Positions 13,201-24,235 of a stretch of 64,000 bases of DNA are shown here, one piece after another; position 1 is the stretch's first letter; each line of letters begins with the position of its first letter. The DNA lies in contig NC_071335.1 in assembly GCF_027744825.2 (NCBI RefSeq), forward strand, positions 13,343,501 to 13,407,500, written 5' to 3'. A program made the translations under genes and the position numbers. Origin of the DNA: Synchiropus splendidus (lineage: Eukaryota; Chordata; Actinopteri; Syngnathiformes; Callionymidae). The notes beneath the pieces were generated by a model. The model had not been told where the DNA came from. It ran no database searches and worked only from the letters and a program-made list of their open reading frames with translations.

Positions 13201-16200
13201 AGGAGGTTGTGGTGTAACTGATTCCTGAACCTCGTGAGCCATTCGTCTAAATTACTGCCCCATCCTTGCAGGCAATCTTGAGAGGTCACTGAGAGAGTGC
13301 GCAATAGAACACTCGTCTATGTAAAATGGGTCGTGAGGCTCACATCTTGTTCATGTTTTGTTTTTATCACGTCATGACTCTCTTTTGTTTGTGTCCGTGC
13401 AAACAGACTGAACGGTATTTCTTTGTCTTCCAAGATCAGACGACATGACTTTCATCTTCATTTGCCTTCAAAATCTGCTCTACTTTACCTGGAAATGTGA
13501 CGGATAAGTCAAGAAAAGTATCGACTGCTGATGCCTGTAATGTTTTTATTTCCGACCAGATTTCAATTGCATGAAAGGCTTGACTCACTTTTCATCAAGG
13601 TCAAAGTCTACGTACTGAAGAGTGCAGGAAGAGAAAACAGGACGTGGACCGACACGAACCCGGCATGAGTTACAGTCAACCCCTGGAGAGAACATAGGAC
13701 GACTGGAGCGCTCAGCAGCTGAAATGGCGACGCATCTTCTGGATGTCTGTGCCATCCATGGTCTTTATTGTGCTATTGAATGTGGGGAGGTTGTTTTTGT
13801 ATAGCTGCCCATTAGCCATTTTATTGTGTTTACAATACAATATTGTGATGTAACCAGCCAAACGGATTAGCTGCAATACTAATAAACGCACAAATGAATG
13901 ATTATAGCCAAGTTAATTTAATTTTCAGGATAATAAATGACAGAAATGCATTTCTAGAATTCCATTTGCAAGAATATGGCTGATGGTATTCTGTACATTA
14001 CCACCTAAGATTCAATTTTTCGCTGTTTTACCGTGATCTATCCTCATAAACAAATGCACCTTTGGCCTCGACAGGTGGAGTCATTTCTCAAGCCCCTCCG
14101 TCGTCTCTTTCAAGGCACGACTTGAGACCGCAAGCTCACCTCTCAGACCCCACTGTCCCCGGTAATGACGCATTTGTCCACGTCAGATGGCAGAAACGGA
14201 GAGTGACAGAATACTTTATCGGAAAGTTGTGGGAAGAATAAAGGCAGTCTGATCTAATGTTGTACTGTTACATCAAATAAGCCACTGTACTTTCGCTTTA
14301 TATCTGCCGCCAAAACCAAAAACTCTTGAACAGAAAGTGCTGCTTTAAAGATGCCAAACAGTACGTATTCCCCAGTTGCATTCCACGGTGCGAGGCATAA
14401 GAAACATTGACAGAAGTCACATCCAGAGAATGTTTCATCCTCACAACCTTCATGAGGAGGCACCAATTAAAAGGCATGGACTGTCTTGCAGTGCCGTTCA
14501 GGAGCAGTGGGAGCATTTAATGGCTGCACAAACAAAAGTCCTTGCAAGTTTGCGTCTGTATTACCGCGCACGGTGGCGATTACAGCTGGCGTTTCTCAAT
14601 TTAGAAGAAGTTCCTCAGGGCTAATTAAGTTGACTGCCAAAACTTCTTTCCCTAGCAGGCGGAATTTCACTTTAGGCTTGTGACTCTCCAAACTCACCGT
14701 GCTGTGAACCATGACATAAACAAACTCTCATTAAAATGGACTTCTCTGCAAACACTTTGCACCTGTTTCAGTTCACAAAGGACCCCACAGTGACAGTGCA
14801 AACGTGATTTAGCACATGCAAACATGGACCTTAGCAAATCTGCACAGACCAGCAGTGAGCAACATTGTTTTTCCACACATAGAACGTGGACGTTGACAAG
14901 AAACACTGCCCAATCACTTTTTTAAGTTCCATGTTCAGGTCACAAAATATGGAGTAGGAGACAGTTGTGCTTTCCCAGATCAGACTCATGCCGGCAGCAT
15001 GAAACTTGAAGCAAGTCATTTTTCCTCATTTGTATTGGGAATACATCTTGGAGAGTGAATTGGAAGCCCAAGTGAATCACAGCAAAAAAAAAAAAACCCT
15101 CCTCCCACCTCATCTTCTGTCTCTTTGTTTTTCAGCGCAATCTGCAAAATCCCGCAGTGATTCTCTCTTATGTGACATGAGCATACTGACTCAAAGGGTT
15201 GGACCAACAGGGAATGGTTGTTTGATAAGGAAGTGACAAAGTCCCAGAGATAAGAGCATCATCCGATGTTTCCTACTAAAGGAATAGAGCTCATGTGTTG
15301 AGGATCATTTCACCGCTTTCTTGCTCCACTTAATCCAGCACGATGGCGGCTGATTTAAATGTTTGATAAATCCAAGTGTGCGATCACGTCCAGGATTCCC
15401 ATCCTTTGAGGGCTGACCAAGATTCTGACTAAAAGGCTTATGCTTCTCCTTTTCGTTTTCTGTGTGAGTGTGTGCTTGTTTTTTGGCACCACGAATGTGA
15501 CTAGACTCGATTTGTCAGCCATTCACCATCTACACCCCTTTGTGTATTTCCATGGAATCAGGGCCGCATAAAGAAGACATTTCTTTCTATAGCTCAGATC
15601 AAATGTTCATATCAATCTGCAACAGAACATGGAGCTTGACCATTGAGGCATAGATGATTGTGTTTAAAGTATAAACAACAAACAATGTGAAGTCAAGGGC
15701 GTATATTTTGGAATGATCACATTTTATTATGATGTTTTTGATGATGCATAAGGCCATATTCTTCTCTTCTCGGTTTGCACTTGTTTCTTACTTGGTTGTT
15801 ACACATCAAGGATCCTCATTTTGATAGTCAACCCTTGGGGAGGCATTGCTTTAAATGTGAGGGAAACTTACCTTGCCTATAGTTTCTTTGAGGGGAGGTG
15901 GAGTGAGACATGAAACAGAGAACAGCGTGTGCACTTACTGTCGGATCTATTTCATGTCAGTCATGATGAGAGGAGAAGAGCATCCAAAATATGATGCTGT
16001 CAGGTGGATGACTGGCTTCACAAGAAAAAGAGAAGAACTGGATGAGGACTAAATCCTGACACTCAACTGGTTGGGGTTCCCCCTGTGCTGTCCGATGTTC
16101 AGTGGCACCTCTAGCTAAAGTTTACTGCAGGGTGAAGGGGCTGCCGACGGCAACAAAATTATACTAAATCAATAAAACTTTAATTTTGTGAACATTTACT

Positions 16201-17879
16201 GTGAACTGCAGAACAATTACTTAAAAACTCTGTGGTAAAATGTGTCCAAACTCAGTAGTGTGATACTGTGCCAGCTTAAATTGAAGCTCAAAGTTACACA
16301 CTCAGCATTTTTTGCATTGTTGAACCACCCATGGCAATGTAGAAGGAAACATTTAGTTTGGCTGCCTAAACAAATGCTTTGCCCACTGATGATCTGAACC
16401 GGCTACGGCATCATTCTGCCCTTAAGGGAGGCGCGAACATGACAATAATTGGGCTGTTTTTGTCCCAATTTTGCTCCTTCCAAACCAGGGATGGTAGTAA
16501 CTCATAAAAAAATGACTGCGGTGTGTTGAGAGTGAATTCATCTTCATAAACTGCTCAGACAACATCCATTGCTCCCAACTTGAACTGTGATGTGGGACAA
16601 AATGAGCAGCGATCCAACAGGGACACTAAGAGGCAAAAGGGGGAGTTTGACATTTACGGAATTGATCACAATAAAAACGCCGGTTTTTAATCATGAGAAC
16701 ATCACAAACTTTATTTCTGCAAACAGCAGACATGCTCCTGTCGTTCAGTTATCATGATATTTTTTCAGGATTACTCTGTTAAAAAGATAAAACCACCCGT
16801 CTCCATGCTGTGAGTTGTGTTTGTTGTGATGTTTCCACTTTGTTTTCTCACAAACAATCGTGCTATATTTCTGGCAGACAGTTTCTTTACTTCATTTGTG
16901 GCAGATTCAAAAAATAAAAAACAAAAACTCATTTTGAAAATTCTTGTGTGTGTGTGCCCTGCAGGCAAAGTGTCAGCTTCATCTGCCTCACACTGAGCCT
17001 ATTAAAATCTAAACCTTCTATTCTTTTTTTTTTTCAAATAGTGTTACAAGGTGTCAAATCTGTCCTTAAAATAAAATGCCATTTCTTGTGACAACAATTC
17101 TTGTAAAGACAAAATGAAAAGCAAGAATCTCAGGGTCAGATGGCAGAACTCAAACCACCATTTTACCAGCTCAACGTTTTTTTTATTATATTTGTTATTT
17201 GTTCTGCCAGATAGGAAGACTGCAGCAAACATTTAATAGCTTTCTTTCATTTAAATTCAAGGTTCAACTTGAGTGTGACTCAGAGTTGAGTCACACCATT
17301 AATGTGATGGCTTTATTTGACATGACAAGCCTCCTGATCATATCCCAAATATCCCAAATTGTTTCCTGTTTCTGGCCACCAGGGAAATCCATGCGGAGCT
17401 ACCTTGCCAGTCAAACTAAACAAATATGCTGAGAGGTCAGCGGCGGCTCGTGTCATGTCAACACTGTAGTGCGTGTCTGTCGACTTCCAAACCGCACAGC
17501 AGATTACAGTCAATCACTGACGTAATGAAAATGCAAATTGTCTTTTCTGGTGGCTGCTTCAACTGTCAATCCGTCGCCGGAGCCTTCTGCTCGACTCGGC
17601 ATTGATTCACTGACCTGACCTGAGCAAATCAAACCACCACCGAGCGTCTTTGATGCCGAGTCATTCTGAGCAATGTTTTTGAAATTATGATGTTATTTGA
17701 CTTCAACCCATTTCGAATCACTGCAGTTACATCCACTCTTGCTTTTGACTTAGAGGGCCATCAGGATCTCAAGACTTGTCTCATCTCCAAAGTGTCCAGA
17801 AAACCAAAGTCACTTTACTTTCTTTACCAACACATCAGAGTCAGGTCATGTAGGCCACATCCAGCCCAGAACATGCTCA
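10201..17879. other. upstream region without recognised gene
   Basis: Non-repetitive sequence apart from a TAA microsatellite at 12.7 kb and scattered A/T runs. Frames of 60-110 codons occur on both strands but show no motif, codon bias or splice sites that would support a gene. Confidence 0.45.
12727..12768. repeat. TAA microsatellite
   Basis: An interrupted run of TAA/AAT trinucleotides with one ACAG interruption near 12750. Confidence 0.9.
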
Positions 17880-18635
17880 TGCATGGCCATTTGTTTTGGA
17901 TGGTTAGGTTTAGGGTGACAGACTGGGGAAAGCATTGTGTCAATGAAATATTTCCAGAAAACACAAGTGTGTGTCTTTGTATAGCTGTGCTTGTGGGAAC
18001 CAATCGGAAACATTCCTACGTGGTGATTTTGCGATTCCCCACAAGGTTAAACCTCAATTTCAGCAAAAGGAAAAAAGAACTGGGTCATTATAAATGGGTG
18101 TAGGTTTGGTTCAGGGTCCTAGTTAAGGTTAGCCATATCTTTTGGATGAAGCTAAGGGTGAGAGGCTGGGGAAAGCATGAGGGCAATGCAATGTCCCCAT
18201 TAAACATAAGAACATAGACTGCATGTGTGTGTGTGTGTTTTGCCGTACTTGAGAGTACCAAGTGTTTGACAAGCCACCTTCTTGTGAGGACATTTTGCTT
18301 TGTGAGGACATTATGGCCTGTCTCCACGAGGTTTAGAGCAGGGCTGTCAAACCGGTCCTCAAAAGAGCTGCAGTGGGTGCCGACTGCTGTTCCAACCAAT
18401 GAAGAAGACACCTTCTCACCAGTCAGGTGTCAAGATCAGTTTGACACACCTGGTTTCGAAGGTTTAAATGTCAGTAAAAGTAGTTTATTATAACTGGGTG
18501 CAAGCTTGGTTCAGAGTCCTGGTTCAGGTGAGCCATTTGTTTTGGATGGTTAGGTTTAGAGTGAGAGGCTGAGGAAAGCATTATGGCAATGAAAGGTCCC
18601 CCAAAAAAGAGCAAAACAAACATGCATGTGTGTGT
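17880..18635. repeat. degenerate tandem array of a dispersed fish repeat
   Basis: Three recognisable copies occur at about 17884-17960, 18086-18200 and 18480-18610. Each contains GCCATTTGTTTTGGATG, GGTTAGGTTTAGGGTGA, GGCTGGGGAAAGCAT and a following CAATG.AA..TCCCC, then a TGTGTG run. A further solitary copy lies at 57128-57235. The reading frames that cross it (including the 138-codon frame at 17687) are repeat-derived. Confidence 0.75.
18339..18452. mobile_element. short hAT-like MITE (114 bp)
   Basis: It begins CAGGGCTGTCAAACC and ends GTTTGACACACCTG, so the termini are inverted repeats of CAGGxxTGTCAAAC. The flanks GTTTAGAG and GTTTCGAA agree at 5 of 8 positions, a weak trace of a target duplication. 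It is inserted inside the tandem repeat array. Similar CAGGGCTGTCAAAC termini are common in fish. Confidence 0.55.
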
Positions 18636-21600
18636 TTAAAGCTTGTGATTTACTTGTGATCTTTAGCCTACAGTCAAGCTGTTAATTTTTTTGTATGTTT
18701 TTTATGTTTAAAAATGAAAAACAAATATTACAAAAAATATGCATGAAATGCCTCGTGTCATAAATTTGGCTCTATAAAAAACACAGTAACCTATAAACAA
18801 GAGAGTTTATTTTACAGATGTCTGTTAAAGTCAGCAGCAATAAAACCAAGCAGGTGTGTGTGCTAAGCACCGCAGAAAAGTTAAAATAATGGAAAGGCTT
18901 GAATACTGATAAAATATAATTTAAAAAATGTCTCTATCTGGTCAAATAGTTTTGGGCCAAGTTTTGTCTTCCCCTGCGACACATTGTTGGTCCAAATTCC
19001 ACAATTCCCTCTCTTGTTATCACAACAAAGATGGTCTAATGAAAAGTGAGGCAGCCACACATGAGCTTTGATTGAATCCATTCATTCCAGCGGACACATT
19101 GAAGGCTGACACAACAAAGGATTCTCAATTCAATAGAAGGGTTTTAATTTCCTTCCCTTTGTAGCCCAACTGCGGCAGATTTTACAGAAAAAGCCTCCTC
19201 AGATAAACAACAATGGCCTGGCGCTACTGTCAGGTTGTCACCCGCAGCGGCCCAGACGGAGGGAACATCTGTGGAGGAAAGTTTTGTTTTCTCAAAGCAG
19301 CGTGCATGCTGGCGATGAGATGATTATGGAGCTATAGCTGTTTATCACCCCTGGCCATGCAGAACGGTCAGACGATAACATTATCATGATTTAAGTTGCT
19401 GCACAACATAAGTTGTTGAATATGTTTGCATTATTTTGAACCACGGTTGCCCCCACAGACATACTTGACATTCAAAAATGTTTTTCACCCACCTGGCTTC
19501 AGTGTCCTCAGCTCAACTCCCGCTAAGACGGACGTGTAACTTCCTATCGACTTGAAGAGTCATTTGTTTAAAAACACTATTTGTTTTTGTCCTGACAAGA
19601 TTAATCTGGGAATGAAGACAAGACTTTGACCTTTCTTCCTCCCTAGATCAATACATATGAATAAGAGGCTTCCCTATCGACAGATAAACATCTTTATCTT
19701 CCAGGTTTGGACACCTTTACCAATAAAGTCCGGATGTTAGGTAAAACTTCTGTAATCTCATCTTGGCACAGCGACTTAACAAGCAGGTATGCAGGAGCGG
19801 CTAAACTCTTCTATAAGCGAGGCTGTTAGATGAGTCGCTACCCTGACTTTGAGCCTGACTTTGACTTGACTGAAGGCCTGGGTGTAAAATGGACGGCCCG
19901 CCACTGGATACAATGATATTTCAAATTTGTGATTTGATAAAATATACGTTCCCATCCTCTTAGTAGATGAGAGACTATAATCTTTATACTGAACATGGCT
20001 GGCATTTTAAAACAGTTAGTCTAATGAAGTCAAATAAAGTACAGGTTATACACCAGAATGATCCAATGTGCTCCAGTGACCAGTGAGTTTTTTCTGCATA
20101 AAGTACATAGAACAACATTATTTGTGCTGCTATCCGCATTTTTAAACTATAATTTCCCATCCATCTGCACAATATGATTTAGTCTCCTTCCTCCGTCCTG
20201 TTTTGGTTATGAGATCACACTGTGGAATGAAGTGCACCGGGAATTGGTGCACTGAAACATCTTTCTAAACAAGTGACCAGAGTTCTTTGTGTCAGTTATT
20301 TTTTTTCCTCCTAACGAATTACACACTGAAGTTGTTGCCCTAATATAACAATGTATATATTTAAACCATTGCCTCATATAATGATAAATATTACTAGAGT
20401 TTTAACTTAAGTCTGACTTCCATGTTTGGCAGGGATTTAAAGGAGTGAAGTGGAGAGTGTAGGCTGGGTGGAGCAGGTGGACAGGAGTGGGGAGAAAAAA
20501 GGAGAGTTTATATTAAATGATATTATATGATATTGTATGATATTATATATCGGATAGGATCAGATTGGATCGGCCCTGTGGTTGTGTTTTTGAACTTGAG
20601 TATGACTTTCTAGGTTTAGTTTTTACACTTGAATACAGTTATTAGAACAGATAATAATTTCTTCTGGATAAAACAATGGAGCCCATACTATTCAGAATAG
20701 TGAAAATCAGTTTCATCACTGAATATGAAAAATTTTGCCATTTTTATTCATGTCATTTTAATTGAACTCACAATATGAACATGAAGAGCTACACACAAGA
20801 CTTCAGTTCTGTGGTGTAACTAACAGTAAAAGATCCTGATCTCCTCCCGACTGCCTGCTGAGAGATCAAGTGTTCTTTTTGCTTTCGCCATCCAGACTCC
20901 ATCAAAAGTCTCTTGATGTTTGTGGCTCTGGTCTTGTCTGCATCTCCTGCTCGGGTTGTTGGAACTGCAGCCGCCCAATGATTATGTTTACATTCTCACA
21001 CAGCCATCGTGATGAAATCACACAGCGTCTTGTGAGCCCACTTCAATTCGCCTTTTGCCTCCAGTTCATTTATTTGGACCTGTAATACAAGCGAGGGATC
21101 ATGTTTGTTTCAAAGGCTGTTCCGTGTTCAGCCATTGTATCTCTTAGCTTTGCCATTACAGCCAGTTGCAGCCTGTGATGCACATGGCTGCATCAGCCGA
21201 ACCGCTCAGCTCACTGTGTGCTTGAGTCTCATGTTGAATCAAAGTGTATCGATAAGTCGTTGACAGCCATTATTTTGTAGAAAGCTCAACACTCACCGTT
21301 TCTTCGATCCATTCTAAATCATGCTGACCACTGCGAAATGGAACTCCAATCAGTTTGAGGTTGTGGAAGAATAAATCATATAAATAGGGTTAAAGTTGTA
21401 CACAAACAAGTCGGTCTCTGCCGCAGTCAACCGAAACTGGTTTGTCCTTAATGTGTTTCCAGTCAGTAACATGTTTATGTCTTTCCCGGGCACAAAGGAT
21501 GTGTCAGGCTCCATGTATTTACATTACTCATTCAATTCTACAATTTCCTGAAAAATTCCTGCGAATACATTGTGCACGTCTGCTCACACACGCCTGCATT

Positions 21601-22550
21601 CATCTGCTCACAAACAACACGCTGTTAAAGATTGCATTCTGGCTGACAGAGCATAAATATTCCCACAACCTACAGAGAGGGACGTTGAACAAGGGCGATG
21701 AGTTGTCAGTCAAATCCACATGTACCAAGTCAAGCCATGCATGAAGGGAGTTTAAGATTTCACTGTCATCTCCAGTCAGGTACCCCGCAGGTCTCTCTCC
21801 CCTTCTCTCTCTCTTTATCCTCCTCTCCTGCCTCCATTTCTGCTTCATCGCTCCAGTGGGCACAAATGCTGTATAATCAGTGCCCCTGCAACAACAGCGT
21901 GCAAATCATTTCACAGAAAATATAGGGTGGTCCGGTCCAGTGATGTGGTGGTGTCTTACTCTGGCACTTTCATAGATTGTGCCTCAGAGAGCCATGATCA
22001 CCGCTCGTGATGCGGTTGGAGAGTCAGCTCTGAACTATTGCCTTCACTTCAGACGTATAGACTTGATGTGTTTATTTTGAACCTTTTTTCCACTTCGATT
22101 TTCCGTGGAACGGCGCTGCGGGCGCACCTACAATACCAACATGCACCAGCGAGTGTCGCTATTACATTCAGTGTGCGGTACCCTCTGTCCATGGTGCTGA
22201 AACCACCAAGCGCTGAATTGGCTTTTTATGGCTGTTTGTGGAAGTAGAACACAGCTGCCGCTCAACAGTAAACATTATTTTTCATATACAATTGTCTTAA
22301 TTTCCCTTTTCGAGAGGAAGTTTAAAAACACAAACTGGCTGTTGAAATGATTTCAACAGCTTTTTTTTATAAAGACTGTCTGTAAATAGATTAAACTCCA
22401 TGCCAAATACTGTCTTTCATCTCCACTTGACGTGAAAAAAGCAGGTATGGATCACAATACCGATCGGTGGTAGTCTGTTTTTTTAATCACTTTTCACTTT
22501 TAATCGCTTTTACTTTTGAGCCATTACATAGTGCAGCACCAAAGAAGATA
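18636..22550. other. upstream region without recognised gene
   Basis: No coding exon is supported. A perfect 10-bp-arm hairpin GCTGTTGAAA/TGA/TTTCAACAGC lies at 22338-22360 and is followed by eight T, a terminator-like arrangement of unknown meaning in a vertebrate genome. The TATGATATTATA words at 20515-20550 are simple sequence. Confidence 0.45.
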
Positions 22551-23219
22551 GAGTTTTATTTGGCTCCCACACCAACAATTGAAAAAAAGACCATCTTAAT
22601 TTAATTTTTACTAAGTCCCTCTTTAGTTAGATATTCGAGATTGATAAATAAGACATGATTTAATGACCGCAACTATGTACGTACATCACACTTACGTGTA
22701 GGTTGTGTATGAGTTAATGTTGTCAAGTAAGCCAGTGAAAGCGAAAGAAATAAGTTAATTTCAAATTAAAAGCTCGAATTGAACAATATCCGTGAGTCAA
22801 AGATGTAATTTAGAGTTGCTTTCCGCAATTTCCCAGTGTAGAAGGCATAAAGAAATCGATCATCTGCGATGTACTGTGAAAAATAAAACGTGTCTTGGTG
22901 ATATATTGGTGATTTATCATATTGTGTGAAAAGATATGGTGTGTGGATCGAGTGAGGAAAACGATAGGTTGCTTTCATTAGAAAACATGTAAAAATTTGT
23001 GAGAAAATGTCAAGGATTTCATATAGATATAAATGATCATTGGCTCCACCGACGATAAAATAATGGTCAGAAGATGTTTAGTGACGTTCAAACCGTTCAG
23101 GTAAGTTCTTCATATTCACGTCAGTGCTTCATTCTACTGTGCTGCAGTCATTAATTCACGTGTAAAGAAGGCTGCTAGTGTTATTCCATGTTAATATGGA
23201 GCAACCTAACATCAAATTA
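22551..23219 (+). repeat. tandem duplication around mgat5b exon 1, left unit (669 bp)
   Basis: Left member of a direct tandem repeat. It runs from GAGTTTTATTTGG to the CAAATTA that abuts the right unit with no spacer. Read against the right unit I count four substitutions and one 2-base indel over about 669 aligned bases, so identity is near 99%. It holds AT-rich upstream sequence, the 68-base coding exon and about 119 bases of intron 1. It lacks a 468-bp block present in the right unit, and the missing block is bounded by the 5-base direct repeat AAATG. Confidence 0.95.
23033..23100 (+). pseudogene. mgat5b: duplicate mgat5b coding exon 1 without its promoter/5' UTR segment
   Basis: A second copy of the first coding exon, identical at all 68 coding bases to the exon at 24168-24235, with the same GTAAGT donor. 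Its coding potential is intact, but it lacks the 468-bp CpG-rich segment that precedes the other copy. Its ATG is therefore fused directly to AT-rich upstream sequence, and an in-frame TAA (23030-23032) touches the start codon. Base -3 is T here, a weaker initiation context than G in the other copy. With no acceptor recognised in front of it, it could be used only from an unseen upstream promoter. It is therefore most likely a dead duplicate, a haplotype variant placed in tandem by the assembler, or, less likely, an alternative first exon. I call it a pseudogene-like copy, not a proven one. Confidence 0.75.
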
Positions 23220-23702
23220 GAGTTTTATTTGGCCCCCACACCAACAATTGAAAAAAAGACCATCTTAATTTAATTTTTACTAAGTCCCTCTTTAGTTAGA
23301 TATTCGAGATTGATAAATAAGACATGATTTAATGACCGCAACTATGTACGTACATCACACTTACGTGTAGGTTGTGTATGAGTTAATGTTGTCAAGTAAG
23401 CCAGTGAAAGCGAAAGAAATAAGTTAATTTCAAATTAAAAGCTCGAATTGAACAATATCCGTGAGTCAAAGATGTAATAGAGTTGCTTTCCGCAATTTCC
23501 CAGTGTAGAAGGCATAAAGAAATCGATCATCTGCGATGTACTGTGAAAAATAAAACGTGTCTTGGTGATATATTGGTGATTTATCATATTGTGTGAAAAG
23601 ATATGGTGTGTGGATCGAGTGAGGAAAACGATAGGTTGCTTTCATTAGAAAACATGTAAAAATTTGTGAGAAAATGTCAAGGATTTCATATAGATATAAA
23701 TG

Positions 23703-24167
23703 TTTGATTAGCCTTATTTTGAAAACGTCAACCGGATGCGCTCAGCGTCGCACTCTGACTTTGCAGCTGCATGAACAGCAGGAATCTGGTCGCTTCACGC
23801 CACGCGACTGTCTCTACAGTGGGCTCGACGCGCGCACACCTTCTCTCATTGAACACCAGAATTTCCACGAGAATATGACGGGGGAGGCTTCATTGACGAG
23901 TTGGTTTCCACTGCTGTTTCTCTGACCAACTTCATTCGAAGATGCATGTGGCGACGGAAACAACCCGCGGCAGACTTCGCCTCTCGTTTTTCTTTTTGAC
24001 GGTGGAATAACACCAGCAGCCGCTGTGACTGAAACTTTCCTCATCTTCGGTCGAAGACATTATAGGTTTTCGCATTCAAGCTGTTTCGGATCGATGAGAG
24101 GGAGCCGGCAGATGAAGTTCCAGGTTGGGGGGTTCGCCACCATGTCAGCACTCCTGTGTTTTGGGAA
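23703..24167 (+). promoter_or_regulatory. mgat5b: CpG-rich probable promoter and 5' UTR of mgat5b
   Basis: This 465-base stretch immediately upstream of the start codon contains about 32 CpG dinucleotides by eye. The preceding 480 bases of the same repeat unit have roughly 13. A CpG island spanning the transcription start and 5' UTR is normal for a housekeeping or neural vertebrate gene, and the location fits mgat5b. I see no convincing TATA box, so a dispersed TSS is likely. The 3' part carries an upstream ORF ending on the mgat5b start codon. The segment is absent from the left duplicate. The promoter role is inferred from position and composition. Confidence 0.6.
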
Positions 24168-24171
24168 ATGA
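24094..24171 (+). other. upstream ORF whose stop overlaps the mgat5b ATG
   Basis: In the +1 frame relative to mgat5b, an ORF of 25 codons begins at ATG 24094. It has further in-frame ATGs at 24112 and 24142 and ends at TGA 24169-24171. The last ATG sits in the consensus initiation context GCCACCATG and would give the nonapeptide MSALLCFGK. The stop overlaps the mgat5b start as ATGA, so ribosomes using the uORF would finish exactly at the main start. This is a plausible translational brake or reinitiation device if the TSS lies upstream of 24094. Whether the uORF is in the mRNA is not shown by sequence. Confidence 0.55.
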
Positions 24172-24235
24172 TCATTGGCTCCACCGACGATAAAATAATG
24201 GTCAGAAGATGTTTAGTGACGTTCAAACCGTTCAG
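24168..24235 (+). CDS. mgat5b: mgat5b coding exon 1 (right-hand, promoter-bearing copy)
   Basis: First coding exon of a Golgi N-acetylglucosaminyltransferase of the GnT-V family, which adds beta-1,6-linked GlcNAc to mannose on N-glycans and, for the B enzyme, O-mannosyl glycans. The exon reads MIIGSTDDKIMV, then RRCLVTFKPF, and ends on AG of a split Arg codon before the donor GTAAGT. The tract KIMVRRCLVT is the N-terminal signature I know from vertebrate MGAT5B, where it forms the short cytoplasmic tail. The split codon AG/G joins exactly to exon 2. The ATG at 24168 is chosen because it matches the family N-terminus, has G at -3, and no upstream in-frame ATG was noticed nearby. A second in-frame ATG (residue 11) is also conserved in the family. 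An identical coding copy lies 1.1 kb upstream. This copy is preferred because only it follows a CpG-rich segment. Identification is from sequence similarity recalled from the family; the start is inferred. Confidence 0.88.

Noticed and set aside
17687..18103. 138-codon plus-strand frame
   Set aside because: Its second half is the GGTTAGGTTTAGGG-type repeat, so the frame is repeat-derived.
22338..22368. Hairpin followed by T8, resembling a bacterial intrinsic terminator
   Set aside because: The window is vertebrate DNA with spliced genes. No adjacent RNA gene with internal promoter boxes was seen, so no terminator function can be claimed.
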